From positions 38,543,817-38,607,816 of the forward strand of contig NC_090981.1 in assembly GCF_040807025.1 (NCBI RefSeq): a stretch of DNA of 64,000 nt, written 5' to 3'. Origin of the DNA: Struthio camelus (taxonomy: Eukaryota; Chordata; Aves; Struthioniformes; Struthionidae). Positions 8,896 through 22,400 of the stretch are shown here, one piece after another (the stretch's first letter is position 1; each line of letters starts with the position of its first letter). The notes under the pieces are model-generated. The model did not search any database and was not told where the DNA came from. It worked only from the letters and a program-made list of their open reading frames with translations. The position numbers and the translations under genes are program-made.

Positions 8896-11800
8896 TTGTT
8901 TTTAGCAATTCTGAGCTCTTTTCACTGTCTGTAATGACAATAGGGTATGGCTGATTTTCTAATGATATGGTATGTATGGGGCAAAGCAGCTTCCTTCTTG
9001 CTCCCTTATAGAAATACTGGTGTGTCCCCCCAGCTAGTTTCATTTCAGTACAGAGCAGAGAGTATTGCAGTCAACCTTCTTTCCTTCTTCCTATCCCACT
9101 CCCCTTGCAAGCTGTTTTTTCCTTAATTGTTTTCTGTTTTGAATGGCACAGTGATTTGTGCATAGCTAGATGTGGCCATACTTTAGGCTAAAGTTAAAAC
9201 TTAGGCTCATAGGACATTTTTATCTTTGAGTATTCTTCCAGCAGTAACTTTTTGGCAGAGACGCAAAAGAACTTGAAAGAGCTGATTACTTTGTCAGTTT
9301 TTAGCTGCAGTAATTTTTTTGCCACATTTCTATGTTGAGAGGCTGACAAAATTTCTACAAAAACTACTTTTTTCCCGTCATTGTCAAGAAGCTGGGTCAA
9401 CCTGTATAATTATGGAGAGCTGTGACAGCAGTGGGTAAATAACAGTAATTTCTGCCCTGTGATTACTCATGTCCCTATGTTTCTACAGTAGTGTAGCTAT
9501 CATAGACAATACAGGAAATACTTTCAGATAAGACTTTTGTATACCGTGCCTAAGTGTGAAAAATAGAAAATAAAAGATGTTTGATTTATTTTATTTTTAA
9601 CATTTATATCTTTATGTCCATCTCCCCTTCACATATGACAGCTTCTATCACTGCTGGTATCATTGCATACAACCAGTCCCTTTAATCCAGGCTTGCTATC
9701 TGATTATTCTCTAGTATAGTCCCACAGGTCATACCGCTTTAACCTCTTTGCCAGTTTTTATTTTTCTAGTTAAGTGTTACATCTGGATAATTCTGTACTA
9801 ATATACATTTAAAATGCTGAGCCTGAGTAAAAGTAGAATAGTAAAAGGTGTGGCTCCAGCCGATGGTGATGCAGCCTCCTGGCCACTGAAAGAATGAAGC
9901 ACGGATCTAGTTTGCAGAAACTTATACTTCCTAAATTGGATAGTATGGCCAGTCTAGTTGCTGTTTGCTACTGAAAGACTCTTCCTTAGTGCCAGCGCTG
10001 GTGATGGTCTTACGCAGAGCAATTCACTGTCAGAAAAGTATTATTTTGTCTGCAAAGTTAATTGTCAGGTAGTTGAGCTTCCTGGCATGACTTGCCTTGG
10101 CACACAGCAAGCCCCAGCACCAGGGCAGGGAAGGGGATGGGAACGGGCAGAAGCGAGTGGCATGGGGCAGTTGGATGTGGCCTCCATGTCAAGTCTCAAG
10201 CGGTTTCTGTAGGGTGCAGCTATCACTGAGTAAAGTATCTGCAGCTTAGGCATTTTTTTGCTGAAAGGTACATTTCTGGACTTGCACCTCCAAGTACTTA
10301 CTGACTATCGATGGCTGTATGCATGTCCCAAGTCTATTGTTCAGTGCAGAGTCAAACAGATTAACTTAAACCATTTTGAGTGGTGATACAAGCTCACTCG
10401 TCTACCCTACCCGAAGACCTAAAAAGTTAAGTTTCTCCTTACTTCATGTGTATAGCTATATATCACCTGCCATGGAGACCAGATATAAAAATCAGGCTTG
10501 TTAATATGCATTGTATTCCTTTCAACATGTGTTTGCTTTGCCGTGGTGTGAGCGCGGAGAAGTAAATCCTGTGCTTCTGCCACCCTCTTCCAGTCCTGAA
10601 TCTCTGTGTGCTGCCTTGCCATCCCGGGGCAGATCTGATGCCGATTAGCTAAACTGTCCTGAGAGGTTATTTTGATGAGGACAGATTATAGTGTTTTCTT
10701 TCCCTAAGTATTTTGTGCCAAATATTTAGCTTATGGATAAAGATCACTGTTCCCTGGCCACACAAAGTAAGCAAGGATCAGGCGTTCCTCTTATGCTCTT
10801 AGTAGAGCGGGAGGAGCTGCATTCCTTAGCACTTCTTCCCGTGCTTTCAGGTAATTTCTAAGCAAGTAAGCTGCTTTAAAACCGCTGATGATTAGACGTG
10901 GTTCTGTCCCTTCCATTCAGTCTTACTTTATGAAGGCTGAACAGAAAGAGAAACAAGCAGTCCAACTGAGTTGTTCAGCTGGAGATATTTATTTTCTTGT
11001 CAGTTATTTTTGACACTTACACTTGGGAGGGAAAAAAAAACACTAAATGCTTTAGTTACTCAAGGAGCCAAAAAAGAAAACTCTTCAAAATATTGATGCA
11101 AAATATTCCAGTTAGTTGTTTCTTTAGAATCTCCTTTGCCCTTCATGAGCATATTGAGTCTAGCTACTGGATTCGGTTGTACAAAAACTGCATCTTTTAG
11201 CGAGTAAATGACTTGACAGGCAGTGCTGTGGTATTTGCAAGTCACAAAGTCCCTGCAGCCCAGCTTCGTGCATGAACTCTGTGGGAGCTGTGTCTCTTCC
11301 CTGGGTCTGAAACACCAATGAGTCTGCTACTTTTTTTTCTTTTTTCTTTTTCTTTTTTTAAATTTCCATATAAAGCAATAAATAGCTAAAAATAAGTACT
11401 TTACTTTCTTTTTCAATAATGAATCTGTGCTTATGGCCTTATACTTAAAGAAAAATTTGAATAAAATTTTAAAAACAAGCTAGAATTTTCCATTTAAAGC
11501 AGGGGAGGGAAGGAGGAATATCCTGGAATAAAGATCATTCAGATATAATTACAATCGGTTACCTGAACTAAGCTTTTCCGCTGGTACAGCGTTTTCTTCA
11601 GAGGTGAAGAACTGCAGCAAGAAATACAAGAAGTTTTGGAGGTTCAGGAGGCTAGTCTTTCACCCCATAAATATTCTAGTCTGGTAGATTTTCATAATAC
11701 TTTATGCTAGCATCTCTCATAGCAGTCTTGTCTCTTGTGTCACATCAAGCTTTCATGATTTTTTTTCCCCCTTTCTTTCTTGAAGTGTATGTACCTTCCT

Positions 11801-12529
11801 GATAACACAAAGAGCATCCCTAAAGTCTGAAAATAAAGGTCAATACATCTCGTAGAAAGGCATCTCTCTTTAAGAGAAATAATGAGATTTGATGACTTAT
11901 ATCTGGTAAAAGCCATAATGGATCTCTCTAATGCTAGCTCCCGCGCTGCAAGCGTTGCAGCTGCTTGCCAATTTAATAGCGTGTGTGTGAGGTGTTAGTA
12001 TAGGGGTAATACTTGCTCACAGAGTTGCAGGGATCTCGCAAACAGGTAATCATCTGGAATTGCTGTTTCAGGGAAACTCTGTTAATGCTATTCAGTTTTT
12101 TCACTTTATTACTATATATATATATGCAAGAGACCTTCATTTCTATTGCATTTTCAGAACAAGGTTTTAGAAGCTTTTAAAATTCCTATTGCAATGCCTA
12201 GTCTGTTTACAACATGGTGTATGTATTTTGTAACAGTTGGAATAGTTTTTAAAGGCCTTTAGTACAGGAACTTGGACTAAATTTTCTGTAGAAAAGGTAT
12301 AGTTTCATTCTGCCCATTTTTCCGTTAAGATACGGCAGTAAAATTACTGAAGATTTTAGACATATTACATCTGTTCTTTGAAAGAGAACAGCATAAAGAC
12401 ATCAAATTACTGTTCTAGTACATTACATGCTGTAGTGTATATCTGCTGAAATTGGTTTTATAGAAAGTACTTTTTCTGAGTTGATGTATTTTAAAAATAC
12501 TAACTTTTTTTGGATCACACCCTCACTGA
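8896..12529. other. A+T-rich intronic sequence, no gene
   Basis: The sequence is unique-looking, with T-rich runs near 11330-11360, a short (TA)n near 12113-12124 and a mildly GC-rich segment near 10080-10170. Open frames are below 90 codons. Nothing here is recognised as a gene or repeat family. Confidence 0.55.
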
Positions 12530-12965
12530 GCGGTGGAATAGTGCTAATGGTCACCTCTGCTCTTCGACCATGTGGACTTTCCCTGGAGTTTGGGCTTCGG
12601 GGAGCAGGCTGAAGGCTTCCGAGACAAAAGTGGAGAAGTGCTTCGCTGGTGGCTGAAAAAGGAGGCGGGAAAGTCATATCCCATGTACTTCCTATTGCTG
12701 TCCAAACGGAAAGGGGGGGGGGGGGGGAGGGAAGGGTGCCTTGAAAAGGGTGACAACTAAATACACCTTTCTTACTTTCCTGGTGAAAATGGAGACTGGG
12801 AAGAAATTTTATCTCTGCGGGGTTTTTCTGAGCTATATTGCCAGTGTTGTTCTTGGAGTAGCAATAGGTCTGTCCCCATGGGATCCTAACCAAGTTCATA
12901 GGTGGTCTTCTTCTGAATGGCAGTATCATGAATTACAAAAGAGATGCATTAGGTGGAGAGAATGA
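12530..12965. other. GC-richer patch with long chance open frames
   Basis: Around 12540-12760 the sequence is richer in G+C, and long frames are open on both strands: a minus-strand frame of about 168 codons (12423-12929) and a plus-strand frame of about 74 codons ending at 12965. The minus frame is proline- and serine-rich because it crosses the G15 run. The plus frame has a hydrophobic stretch that could pass for a membrane segment. Neither matches a family I recognise, and neither has paired acceptor and donor sites that I can defend. Confidence 0.3.
12713..12727 (+). repeat. G15 homopolymer
   Basis: Fifteen consecutive G residues on the + strand are followed by further G-rich sequence (AGGGAAGGG). 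This is capable of G-quadruplex formation and likely to vary in length. Confidence 0.9.
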
Positions 12966-14598
12966 GGTATGGTACATCATGCAATTGCTATGGTTGTTTT
13001 TGGCTTACTCTAATGTATCTGAAAGTACTAATGCAAGATAGATCTTTATATAGTCTTTGTTTTACAATATTCACCAAAAAGTGAAGACTGGAGATGATTG
13101 TTTCTAGAGAAAAAGAGCTTCTGCATTCAATAGAGATACCTCAGGCTTTCCAAAAATTTTCTGGCAGCATTTCTGCTCATTAGATATCCTTGGTATCTAT
13201 ATAATGAACTTATTTGTTTTTCCACTAACTACCTTGCATTTTTAGACTATATGTACTGTTGTCTGGAAGAGTAATGGGATTTTTTTTTTTTTTGTGATGA
13301 GAGGTATTATTCTTTCCTACTTGCCTGCTTTTTTTCTTTTGTTTTTTTTTCCTCTCTCCCTCAAGCCTATGGTTTTCGTGAGATCATACTTTCTTACTCT
13401 GCACAAGACCATGAAGTTTTTTTCTTTTCTTGGAACTCTCCTGGTAAATTGAAAGCTTCTCATAGTTTTGAAAATTGTCAATGTTAACAGACCCTAATGG
13501 CCAAGGACTAGAATCAGCTGCAATCGCAGGACAATTAGGGCAGGAAACGCAGACAAAAGGCTTTATTTTGCCAAATGGAGTGTTGTTTGAAAGTGTTTTT
13601 CATGTTTAGGATTTATATTGTACATTAAACTACTGCTTCTTTTTCTACAGACTGTTATTTTATCCCCCTTTTCCCCCTAGTGGTGGACTGACTTGAACCT
13701 CTGGATTTTTGTTTTTTTCCACTTGATATTTCAAATGCCAAGAACCCTGGCAGACGTTACTCCAAGTTTGATGTTGAAAATAGATTGCTCTTAAATTTTA
13801 GCTCTTTCAGAAAGCTGAATTTTTGTGCCTTCTCTTGATTTTAATAACTCAAAGACACTGCTTGTAAATACGGCAGAATAGCATTATGCCAGAGCTTCCT
13901 TTAGATTTATTCCTTTGGCTTTGCCAGAACCTTTATCTATATTGCAAGCTGTCACTTCATGTCTAAGTCAGGTAATTAAATCTTCAAATCAGATGTGCCT
14001 TTTTTATTATAAATATAGTTTAGGATTTTATGGTTTCATAGAACCTTGGGGAAGCAGCTGCAGAACACCTTTTAGAGAATAGGCCAAAACCTCTCTGAAA
14101 TTTGGGTTGTAAAGTTACATTTTCAGATTTGGACTCTTAAGTCATGGGCAAAAAAGAAAACTGGCAGCAGTGAGTTAGGTGTACTTATGTCCTAATTGCT
14201 GCAAGTCTCTTTATGGTCTGACCTAGAGCCCTTGGTCTGGGTTGCTTGCCAGCATTTAAATAAAACACTAAGTGCTGAAATCGCCCTTTTTCAATAAGCT
14301 AGTTGAATAATGCAATGTATATCTGAAATGAAAATCACTACCTTTCTAATGTGTTGGTAGAGCTGTTGTAGTCGGTTGTTTACTCTTGGGAGAGTGTGGT
14401 TCACTTGCCAGGCCTGTGGTTCAGATTTGGCAAAGGTGAATGAGGGGCTACAAGAGCCTTAGACTCCTGGTCCCACTCCCTTCTTGCAAGGTTGGGAGCC
14501 TATCCACAATTCTCAGAGCTGAAACTGGCTTTTGTAAAAATGCTTAGTAGCAAAAAAAAATTGTTTTGATCTTCATATAATGTGTGCATGTACATAGT
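12966..14598. other. A+T-rich intronic sequence, no gene
   Basis: The stretch contains a T14 run at 13280-13293 and a T-rich tract near 13330-13350. No open frame or repeat family is recognised. Confidence 0.55.
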
Positions 14599-14621
14599 AT
14601 CTGTCCTTTTAAAGGACAGAT
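14599..14621. repeat. 23-bp near-perfect palindrome
   Basis: Perfect 11-base arms (14599-14609 and 14611-14621, ATCTGTCCTTT and its complement) flank a single T. The arms could form a tight cruciform or reflect a symmetrical protein-binding site. No function is assigned. Confidence 0.85.
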
Positions 14622-14689
14622 TCCAAGTTTGGAAGATTCATCTTAGAGATACTTACTTCAGAGCTTGAAGCAGGTGACAGAGATGGAGC

Positions 14690-15289
14690 AACTGTCAGAG
14701 TAGGGTGGAAAGGGGCCTCCCCTGGGGCTGGGACAGTGGTGACCTTGGCTGCTGCAGGTGTGCTCTGCTTAGAGCACTATGTCCCCAGGTGAAGGACTTG
14801 TGGGAGAAGGTGAGCAGGCTATGCATCATCTGGGAGGACAAGCAGGAGATCGAAAGGGTCTTGGCAGAGACCCCATAATGCCAGCAGCTCAAGCCCTGCA
14901 TTGCAAGAAAGGAGGGGAATCTGGAGGACGACCTTCAAAGGAGCAGTGGATGGAAACTTCCAAGGTGGGGGAAGCTTGTCACTACTGTTGTCCTATCTAA
15001 GGCTCCTTCTATGGTTCTGCACTCACAGGTACAGAGCCCTGGAAACATGTGAGGAGGATGCCTACCTTTTGGAGGGGTGAGGGGGTAGGCAACAGAGCCG
15101 GCTGAGCATCAACCAAGTGTCCACACAAGGAAAAGGAGAGTGATAGAGACTCTCCTTTGCCAGGGATGGAGGCACTGGCTGGCCTGACTTGTTATCTTGG
15201 GTGCTTGAATTTGGGATGCTGCAGAGACTTTTCCAGCCCTCAGACTTACCCCTTGTTGCTCATCCATTTGGGTACCAGTGGTACTAACA
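14690..15289 (+). mobile_element. Probable 5' part of a degenerate CR1 LINE
   Basis: This G+C-richer segment directly precedes the recognisable CR1 reverse-transcriptase-region remnant on the same strand. Fragments read in plausible CR1 ORF1-like style (for example a VSRLCIIWEDKQ stretch around 14809), but similarity is weak and frames are broken. Continuity of composition with the following segment is the main argument. The left boundary is uncertain, and this could be a separate old repeat. Confidence 0.4.
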
Positions 15290-16440
15290 GGGGAGACCTG
15301 GCAAGGAAAATGTGGGCTTGTTGCTGAATGGGGCAGATGACTTAGTGACAGAGGACAGAGATAAGGCTGAGACACTAAATGCTGCCTTTTCCTTAGTCTT
15401 CACAAACAAGGTCTGCCAGGCCTCTGCCCCTAGTAAAAGGGTTCAAGGAGGGGAGTAACCAGCAGTGGGTGAACACTTTGCTGGGGTGACTGGAGAACTC
15501 AACCCCTGTGGGTGCATAGGACAAGATGAGGTGTGTCTGAGAGTGTCACTTACTGGGGCTGTAACAAAGCTTCTGACGCTGCCAGTGTTCTCGTATCCAA
15601 ACTGGGCAGTGCTGGTTTGGATGGGTGGACAGCTAGATGGGTAAAACGCTGCCTGGATGGCAGGACTTGGAGAGCAGTGGCTGTGGGTCGGATCAGCCTG
15701 GAGGCCAGCAGCAAGTAGAGTACTGCAGAGGTCTGTCCTGGGACGTGCCTTGTTTCACACCTTTATCGGTGACCTGGAGGAGGTGACAGAGTGCTTTCCC
15801 ATCAAGTTTGCGGGTAACACCAAGCTCAACTGGTCGATACAGCCAAGGGCAGGGCTGGCATCCAGAGGGACCTATGCCGGCTGGAGCAATGGGCTGGCAT
15901 GAACCCTATGGAAGCCAACAAGGACAGATGCAAAGTCCTGCCCCTGGGCAGAAAAAGCCCCCTGCAACAGGACAGGCAGGGAGTGGGGGGCTGGGGAAGA
16001 GCTCTGTGGAAAAGGTCCTGGGGGTCCTGGTGGGCAGCAAGCTGAGTGTGAGCCCACAGGGTGCCCTGGGACCAGCAAAGTCCAACAGCACCCCCAGCTG
16101 TACTGGCAGGAGCACAGCCAGCAGATTGGGGAGGGGATTGTCCACCTCAAGTCGACTGTCATTAGACCACATCTAGATACTACATCCAGTTTGAGGCCCC
16201 AGTACAGGAAAAACATGGATAAACGGGAGGAAGCTCAGGGGAGGGTCAGCAAGCCGGTCAGAGGCTGGAGCACTTGACCTGTGTGGAGAGGCTGCGCGGT
16301 CAGGGCTTCTGACTTCTGCCTGACACCCCCTTCTGCCTGGGGAAGGGGTGGCTGTAGGGAGCCCCCAGTGCCCCTGGGGAGGCTATGGAGAAGATGCAAC
16401 CAGGCTCTTAACTGCGATGTGTGGTGGGAAGATGAGTTAT
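15290..16440 (+). mobile_element. CR1 LINE retrotransposon remnant, internally deleted
   Basis: CR1 is the dominant non-LTR retrotransposon of birds and reptiles. Conserved ORF2 landmarks appear in order but in shifting frames: a LNAAFSLVFTNK stretch at about 15378, then SKLGSAGLDGWTARWVK around 15595-15645, SVLGRALFHTFIGDLEE around 15740-15780, FAGNTKL around 15808, a K-VLGVLVGSKLS stretch around 16014, and a VIRPHLD-like stretch around 16160. Between the first two landmarks, much of the reverse transcriptase N-terminal half is missing, which indicates an internal deletion. The active-site box, normally FADDTKL, reads FAGNTKL, so the catalytic aspartates are lost. Stops and frameshifts are present throughout, so the copy is dead. 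The 3' end, around 16440, lacks a clear 8-bp terminal microsatellite. Confidence 0.88.
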
Positions 16441-19400
16441 CTCCGTAGGTTTGACCCTTCCTGGAAGGTCAGCATGAAGACTCCTATACCTTGTAAGCCC
16501 AGTTTTGAATAGCTGTGTGAGATTAAGACTGTGTTGTTCAATTAGTGTTCTGCAGAGAGCAATGGTTTGTTTATCACCTTTTAATGTAAAGAATGGGATG
16601 GTGTTTTAGGTACGTGCTAGCAAAAATAAAATCTTAAGATCTGCTACGTGGTGCATCTGGTGTTTTTTCTTTTTTTTTTCTCTTTCACTTTATAATTGTT
16701 GCTTATTATGAATAAAGTAGACTAAACAACATTAAACATATGCTGAAATTTTCAATGTTAAGTATTTTTTGTTTTGTTTTGTTCTGCAGTTTTCATTTTA
16801 TAGTCCTGTGGCTGTGTGGGCTGGCAGTAAGAACCCAAGAACAAAGATTTACTTCTATTATTAACTTTTTAATGTTTGTTTATGAAATACAAATGGGGAA
16901 AAAAGGATAACAGTGTATAGAGATTCTCAGTGAACATTTTCCTGCTGAAGATATTGGTATTAGAAATGTCCAATTTCCAGATTATAACAGAAAACTACAA
17001 CTTCTAAGTATATAGGTATGAAGTTACGAGTTTGCATTTTAAAATGCAGTCTGGATTTGGCACAAGATCTCAGATGGAAACCTCCTGCTTAGATGATCAG
17101 ATTTACAGACTTTAAGATTCAGTGATCATGCAAAGGGTTTAACAACTCTGCTGATATGAGTGTTAAGGGAAGAAATTAAAATGAAGTGAATTGATGATTC
17201 ATTTGGTTACGCTCTGGGAGAAGACGAGACATTTTCTAATAATTAATTATCTAATTTAAAGCCTCCCTGTTTCTTGGCTGAAGTAAGAAATTAGATATTT
17301 TGTACAGGAAAGCAGCTGATCTTTAAAACTAATGGGAAGTGCTATTATATTTTTCACAAAAACTATAGGCGTTTCAATTCACTGGGCTCTGCCTACAGAA
17401 ATTAGTTTTGAGGAAATTAGCCAGTAGAATGAATGCATGCTACACTGATTTATTAATAAAACTGCATGTAAACAGAACTGATCGGTATATAGCAATCTGC
17501 ATAAGAAGAGTAATAAAATATGTATTAATTAATGTCTTGATTATTGACCATTGATTTTGAGCTGTGTTTCTCTTAGTTCCATATGAAGTGTTTCTTCTAC
17601 TTGAAAAATGAATAAATGTAGGTCATATAAGCTGAGCATTTCTGGGAAGTTTTCACTGCCTTTGCTTTGATTGCTTTCATTAGAAAGTGAGAGTGTTCAC
17701 TAGAATTTAGAATTAAAAAAAGCATAATCCTGCAATGCAGTGAATTCTGCAAAATGTGCTATGAGATGTAAACATCAACACTTTCTCACAGAAGTCATCA
17801 ATCTGAAATTATATTTAGTGTTAATGTTTAGATTCCTGCATGTTTTCAGAAATATTATCTCCCAGCCAATTGTACATCAGTGTGAGATCCCAAAATTAAG
17901 GGCATACCATCCAGTTGAACCTTTTCATTTGGGTCCAGAAACAATAGCAGTGCTGCTGGTACTACGTTGGTGGCATAAGGTGTACAGACAGGTTAGTGTA
18001 TCTAATAGAACTGTTACTCCTACATAGTGCGTTTGGCTGCAATAAGGTGACTATTTTTATTATTGTTGTTGTTGTTGCTTTTTCCAAGCCATTGGCTTGA
18101 TTTTTTTTCAATTGTGCAGCTATCCTATTGCTGCTCCTATGACTTCTATCTACAGTATGAATTTGTTTTGCAAATATTAAGGTTTCCAATTGGAGTAAGA
18201 AGCCTCTTTCTCCTTTTGTAAGAAAATACAGTGAATCACAGCAGAACCAGTGCCATGGCACAAGGTTATATGGCAAGTCTTTGAAGACCATGGTTAGATT
18301 AAAAATATCTCACTGGTTTTAAGTACCTCTGCTCTCAGTGTCCAGGGACGTACCACCTGGAACCATTGTACTATATATAGATGACTGTACAAAACAAGAA
18401 TCTCAAAACCTTACAAGCCAGGAATAAGAGAAAATGCTGTTTGAACACAGATAGATCAACACGCAGCCTAACGAATTGTGGGGCAATAATGGTCAAAGGG
18501 GCTGTAGTATTAGTGATTCTCTGGTGTAACTAAAGGTCAGCGCTGTGGTGCAACAAGGCAAGTTTTAAGGAAGAGTTTGGAGGAGAAGAAAAAAAAAGGC
18601 AGCTTTCTTGAACTTCTCAAGAATATCTTTCCAAGGATAAAGGGCAACATAGAAGAGAACGAAACACACAGTCCTTTGGTGTTGAATTTTCAAACACATG
18701 GCAGGTTCAGCTGGACTTCTTGCTAGTGAGATCCTTTTCAAGAGCTTTAAAAATAAAGAGAAGTGACTTATGTTTGGTGTGATGGGAAAGGGTGAGAAAG
18801 TGGAGGTATGAAAGGAGAGGAATGATCTAGTTAAAGGAAAAGGCTTGTGTGACACTTTGCAGTAGCATTTGGAAAGTCACAAGCTGTTGCATTTCAGAAA
18901 GCATGAGTGAAAGATGGAAAAGTAATACAAACTCAAGCAGATGAGAACTTGTGGTGGTTAGCTGTACCAACGGGTAGGAAAGGCTGTGTCTTAGGGACAC
19001 AGGAAAATTAAGGAAAAATGGCAAAAGGTCAACCAGGCAAAGCTGCTGCTCACTCACCCCTCTTAGAATCCTACGTGGCAAGCAAAATAATAGTGGTCAG
19101 CACCATAATATTGTTCTTTCTACTATAAAAGCTTTTATAATTCAGTATCTTTCACTGGGAGAAACTGAAGGTCAGTGAAGACTTTGAGCGCTTCTCAGAG
19201 AAGCTGAAGATTAAGGCTCAGATCCTTGTTCCCTTTTATTCAAATGTGTCCAGCCGTCCAGAACTTCTAGTGCATTGGGAAGAGCTCTTCTGTCTGGAAG
19301 AAAAAGCTGTGCTGTCGCCACATTGTGCTTGAGCTGACAGACAGAGACTGAAAGGGGAGTCTTGAGCAGGAAATGATAAATCTGTAATAGACGTTTTGGA

Positions 19401-22400
19401 GAAGAAGCTGAATTCATTTAAGTTTTAAGCTCTAGTGCATGGTTTTTCCTTAAAGAAAAGGATTTGCAGGGGAGAAATCTTGGTCTCCTCTCTAGAATGA
19501 GAGACATGAGGAACTTCTGAGATGCCTTTACCTTCCAACCTGTCATAGCCTCTTTCTTTGTCCTATTTGCAGAATCTGTGTGCTACCAATGGAAGATAAG
19601 GAGCTATGCGTTTTTCTTGAGCTCCCACTTTCAAAATATTTTAGGTGCTTCATGCTTAAATAGTATTAAGAAAACTGTGTCTATTAACACTTAAAAATAG
19701 TGGAGCATTAAGAAGGAAAGCCCTTGGGGAATCTCTTGCACAAACTGAGGAAGGGATTGCATGTTCCGAGGACTTTACATTAATCTCCTTGATTCTTGAA
19801 ACAGATGAAGCTAAGTTTTTATTTCTTCTTAAAGATTAAAAAAAAAAAAAAGCCTGGTCTTGAACTATAGCAAGAGGTGAAAACAGATTGAAAGGTATAG
19901 ATTTTTTTTTTCTTTAACCTGGCTTTTTGGGGAAAGGGGATGAGGAGACCTGACTGAAACATAGCAGGTGTCATTTCCCCCCCCCCACCCCTTTATAAAA
20001 TGTCAAACTGTAAAAAGATTTTTTACATGGACACTTGCTGTCAGAGTAAAACTAGAATAAAAGAGAGATCTTAGGCTAACGGTTTTATTCAGACCTACTG
20101 GAAAAAAGTTGGCAAAACATTCTTGTTGGAATAGTGATAGCAGAGAATTAGAGGAAACAAGTCATGGAGGAAAAATAACTTAAGGTTATTTATGCTTTGT
20201 CTCCGCAGCCTTCTGTCAGCAGTTGCTGTTTTCAGAAGGTGCCCTGTTTGCTTCTGGTTGAATGCCAGAGACCAGTTCTTGGGCATCTTTGGAGCAGCTC
20301 TGATTTGCAGCAACTGAGCCTGGCCCCAGGTTTTTGACAGAGAACAGAATCTTAAAACATCTGCTGCTCTTTTCTGCTTTTTTATTTTATTTTATTCACA
20401 TGAATTTTGCAAAGTTTTGATTGTTAAATGACTAATGACTTGTACCTGTGAGGAAGTTGTACTGGGTAGTACTTCCCATCACCTTTTATACAGTACTGTT
20501 AGTGAGCATCTGTCTAACTCATTGATCACCAAAAAAATATGAATGTTATGTTTGAAAATGCCTGTGTAACCATAAGAAAAGAGACTGAAAGTAAATTGAA
20601 TAGCTTTAGATTATCAAGCAATACTATAGTAAAGTCAAGATACTCTTGAGTATGATGATAGAGCTGAATTTGCTGCAGCTCAAGTGCCAGGTTATATGTG
20701 TCTGTGCGGTTCTCAGAAAACGGCAAAGGTGAATTTTGACTTAGCAGTGGACGTGAGCAAAACTGTGGCTTGTCATGGACTTTCTGGATTATTTTTTTCT
20801 ATGATAAAAATATCTCATATTTCGATTATAAGTATTTCTTAAGAAAGAAAATGTTCTTAACCTCCTTCATCTCAGATTAATTATGAGGCTGCTTTATGTT
20901 ACGATGGGGCAAGCTGTATTCTTATGTGTCTCTTTGAGGTCTTTCGTGTTTTTGAGCTGGTTAATGTAACCAGGATACTGACTACATGAAGATGGTCTAC
21001 AGCAAGTACCATATCTGAATAGCTCACCCCATTTTTACTGGTGATGTTTGTGCTATGGTGACCTTTTAAGAAGAAATAGTGAGAGGGATTAGTGCCACAG
21101 AGGAGGCACCTGTGGAAGTTAGGAGGAGGTGTATACAAGCAGCATCCTTCTCGAGCAAGCTGAAAGTCTCTCTCCTCTCTCTCCTGTGTTGGAGAAAAGT
21201 CAGGAATGTATTCACAGAATTTAAATAAAATTGAGTTATAACATACATCTGAAAGAAGAGAAGAGGAATGTGACCTTTGACAAATCCAAAAGAAGGAACT
21301 TCCTCTTTAGGGGGCTATTGTGATTTCTTTTCTTTCTTTTTTTCTTTTTCTTTTTTTTTTTTTTTGTTATTGCCACCACCCCCCCGGTCATCAAAGTTAG
21401 TAAACCTCAAATCATCAAATAACAGATCATCAAATTGCTGGACACATAGGATAGTTATACTTAGTTTTGTGTTCAGTACCTGAAGGGGTGTTTCTTTCAA
21501 GCTCTTTCTAAGACCTACAGGTTTCACATGTTCGTGCTTCAAAATCAGAGGTTTTATACTTCATTGATTTCAGCTATGCTACAGTTATTTTTAAGCCATT
21601 TCCCATGTCTTTCATTAACTTCTTAACTACTGAAGTTTTAAAAGTAAGATAGTAAATCATACTGATTACAGGCTTTTGCTAGGCAGAAATAGTCATTTTC
21701 TGTGCTAGAATTACATGCCTTTTTCATTTAAAAATAACTAAGGTGTACATAGTGAATAAGCTTAAAAATTGCAATGAAAACCACTGAATAATGTAATAGT
21801 ACAACTTCTTGAAGCAGATATAATTCCAAATGTTTTAATCCATCTTCAGAAGAAAATATATATATTTATATATGTAATTTTTTTTACAAAGAGATTAAGC
21901 TATTGCTCTTCATAAAAGGCAGAAAGTAAAGAGAAGGTGAGTACTTGTATTATATGAGCCATAGGAATTCGATATTTCATGAACATAATGGCTAGTATCT
22001 GGGATGTTATGGTCTGTCAGGTCTTCATGATCATCTGGATCTTCTAAATACTGCTTTAAGGAAAAGACACATAACAAAAGTAACAAAAAACAGTCTGTTT
22101 AACACTATAGGAAGATGCACACATTCCTTCTCAAGTTTGTGAAAATTTAAATGTTGAACACCTAAACACCTAGGTATTTATTTCAGTGTTCCCTCTGCAA
22201 TTATGTAAATGGAAGCTGGTGTTTTGGCTGTACTTCAGCAGGGTCTTATTTAGCTTGTCACTCTTCACTCTTTAGCAGTGATGTGGCCATTTGAAATGGG
22301 AATGATGTAGTCTGTTTCTCTAGTAGCGCGGCAAGAGGATTTAAGTGGTCTACCACCATTTTAGTTGGGAGCTATTCTAGCACAAAAGCCGAAGGACAGC

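Noticed and set aside
12423..12965. 168-codon minus-strand frame and a plus-strand frame with a membrane-like segment
   Set aside because: The minus frame depends on the G15 run read as prolines. The plus frame starts in non-coding context and has no family match or defensible splice sites.
14036..14100. Possible old LINE or SINE tail beginning TCATAGAACCTTGGGG
   Set aside because: The resemblance is confined to a few bases, and no extended alignment could be made by eye.
15872..16216. 114-codon minus-strand frame
   Set aside because: It is the antisense shadow of the CR1 remnant on the + strand.
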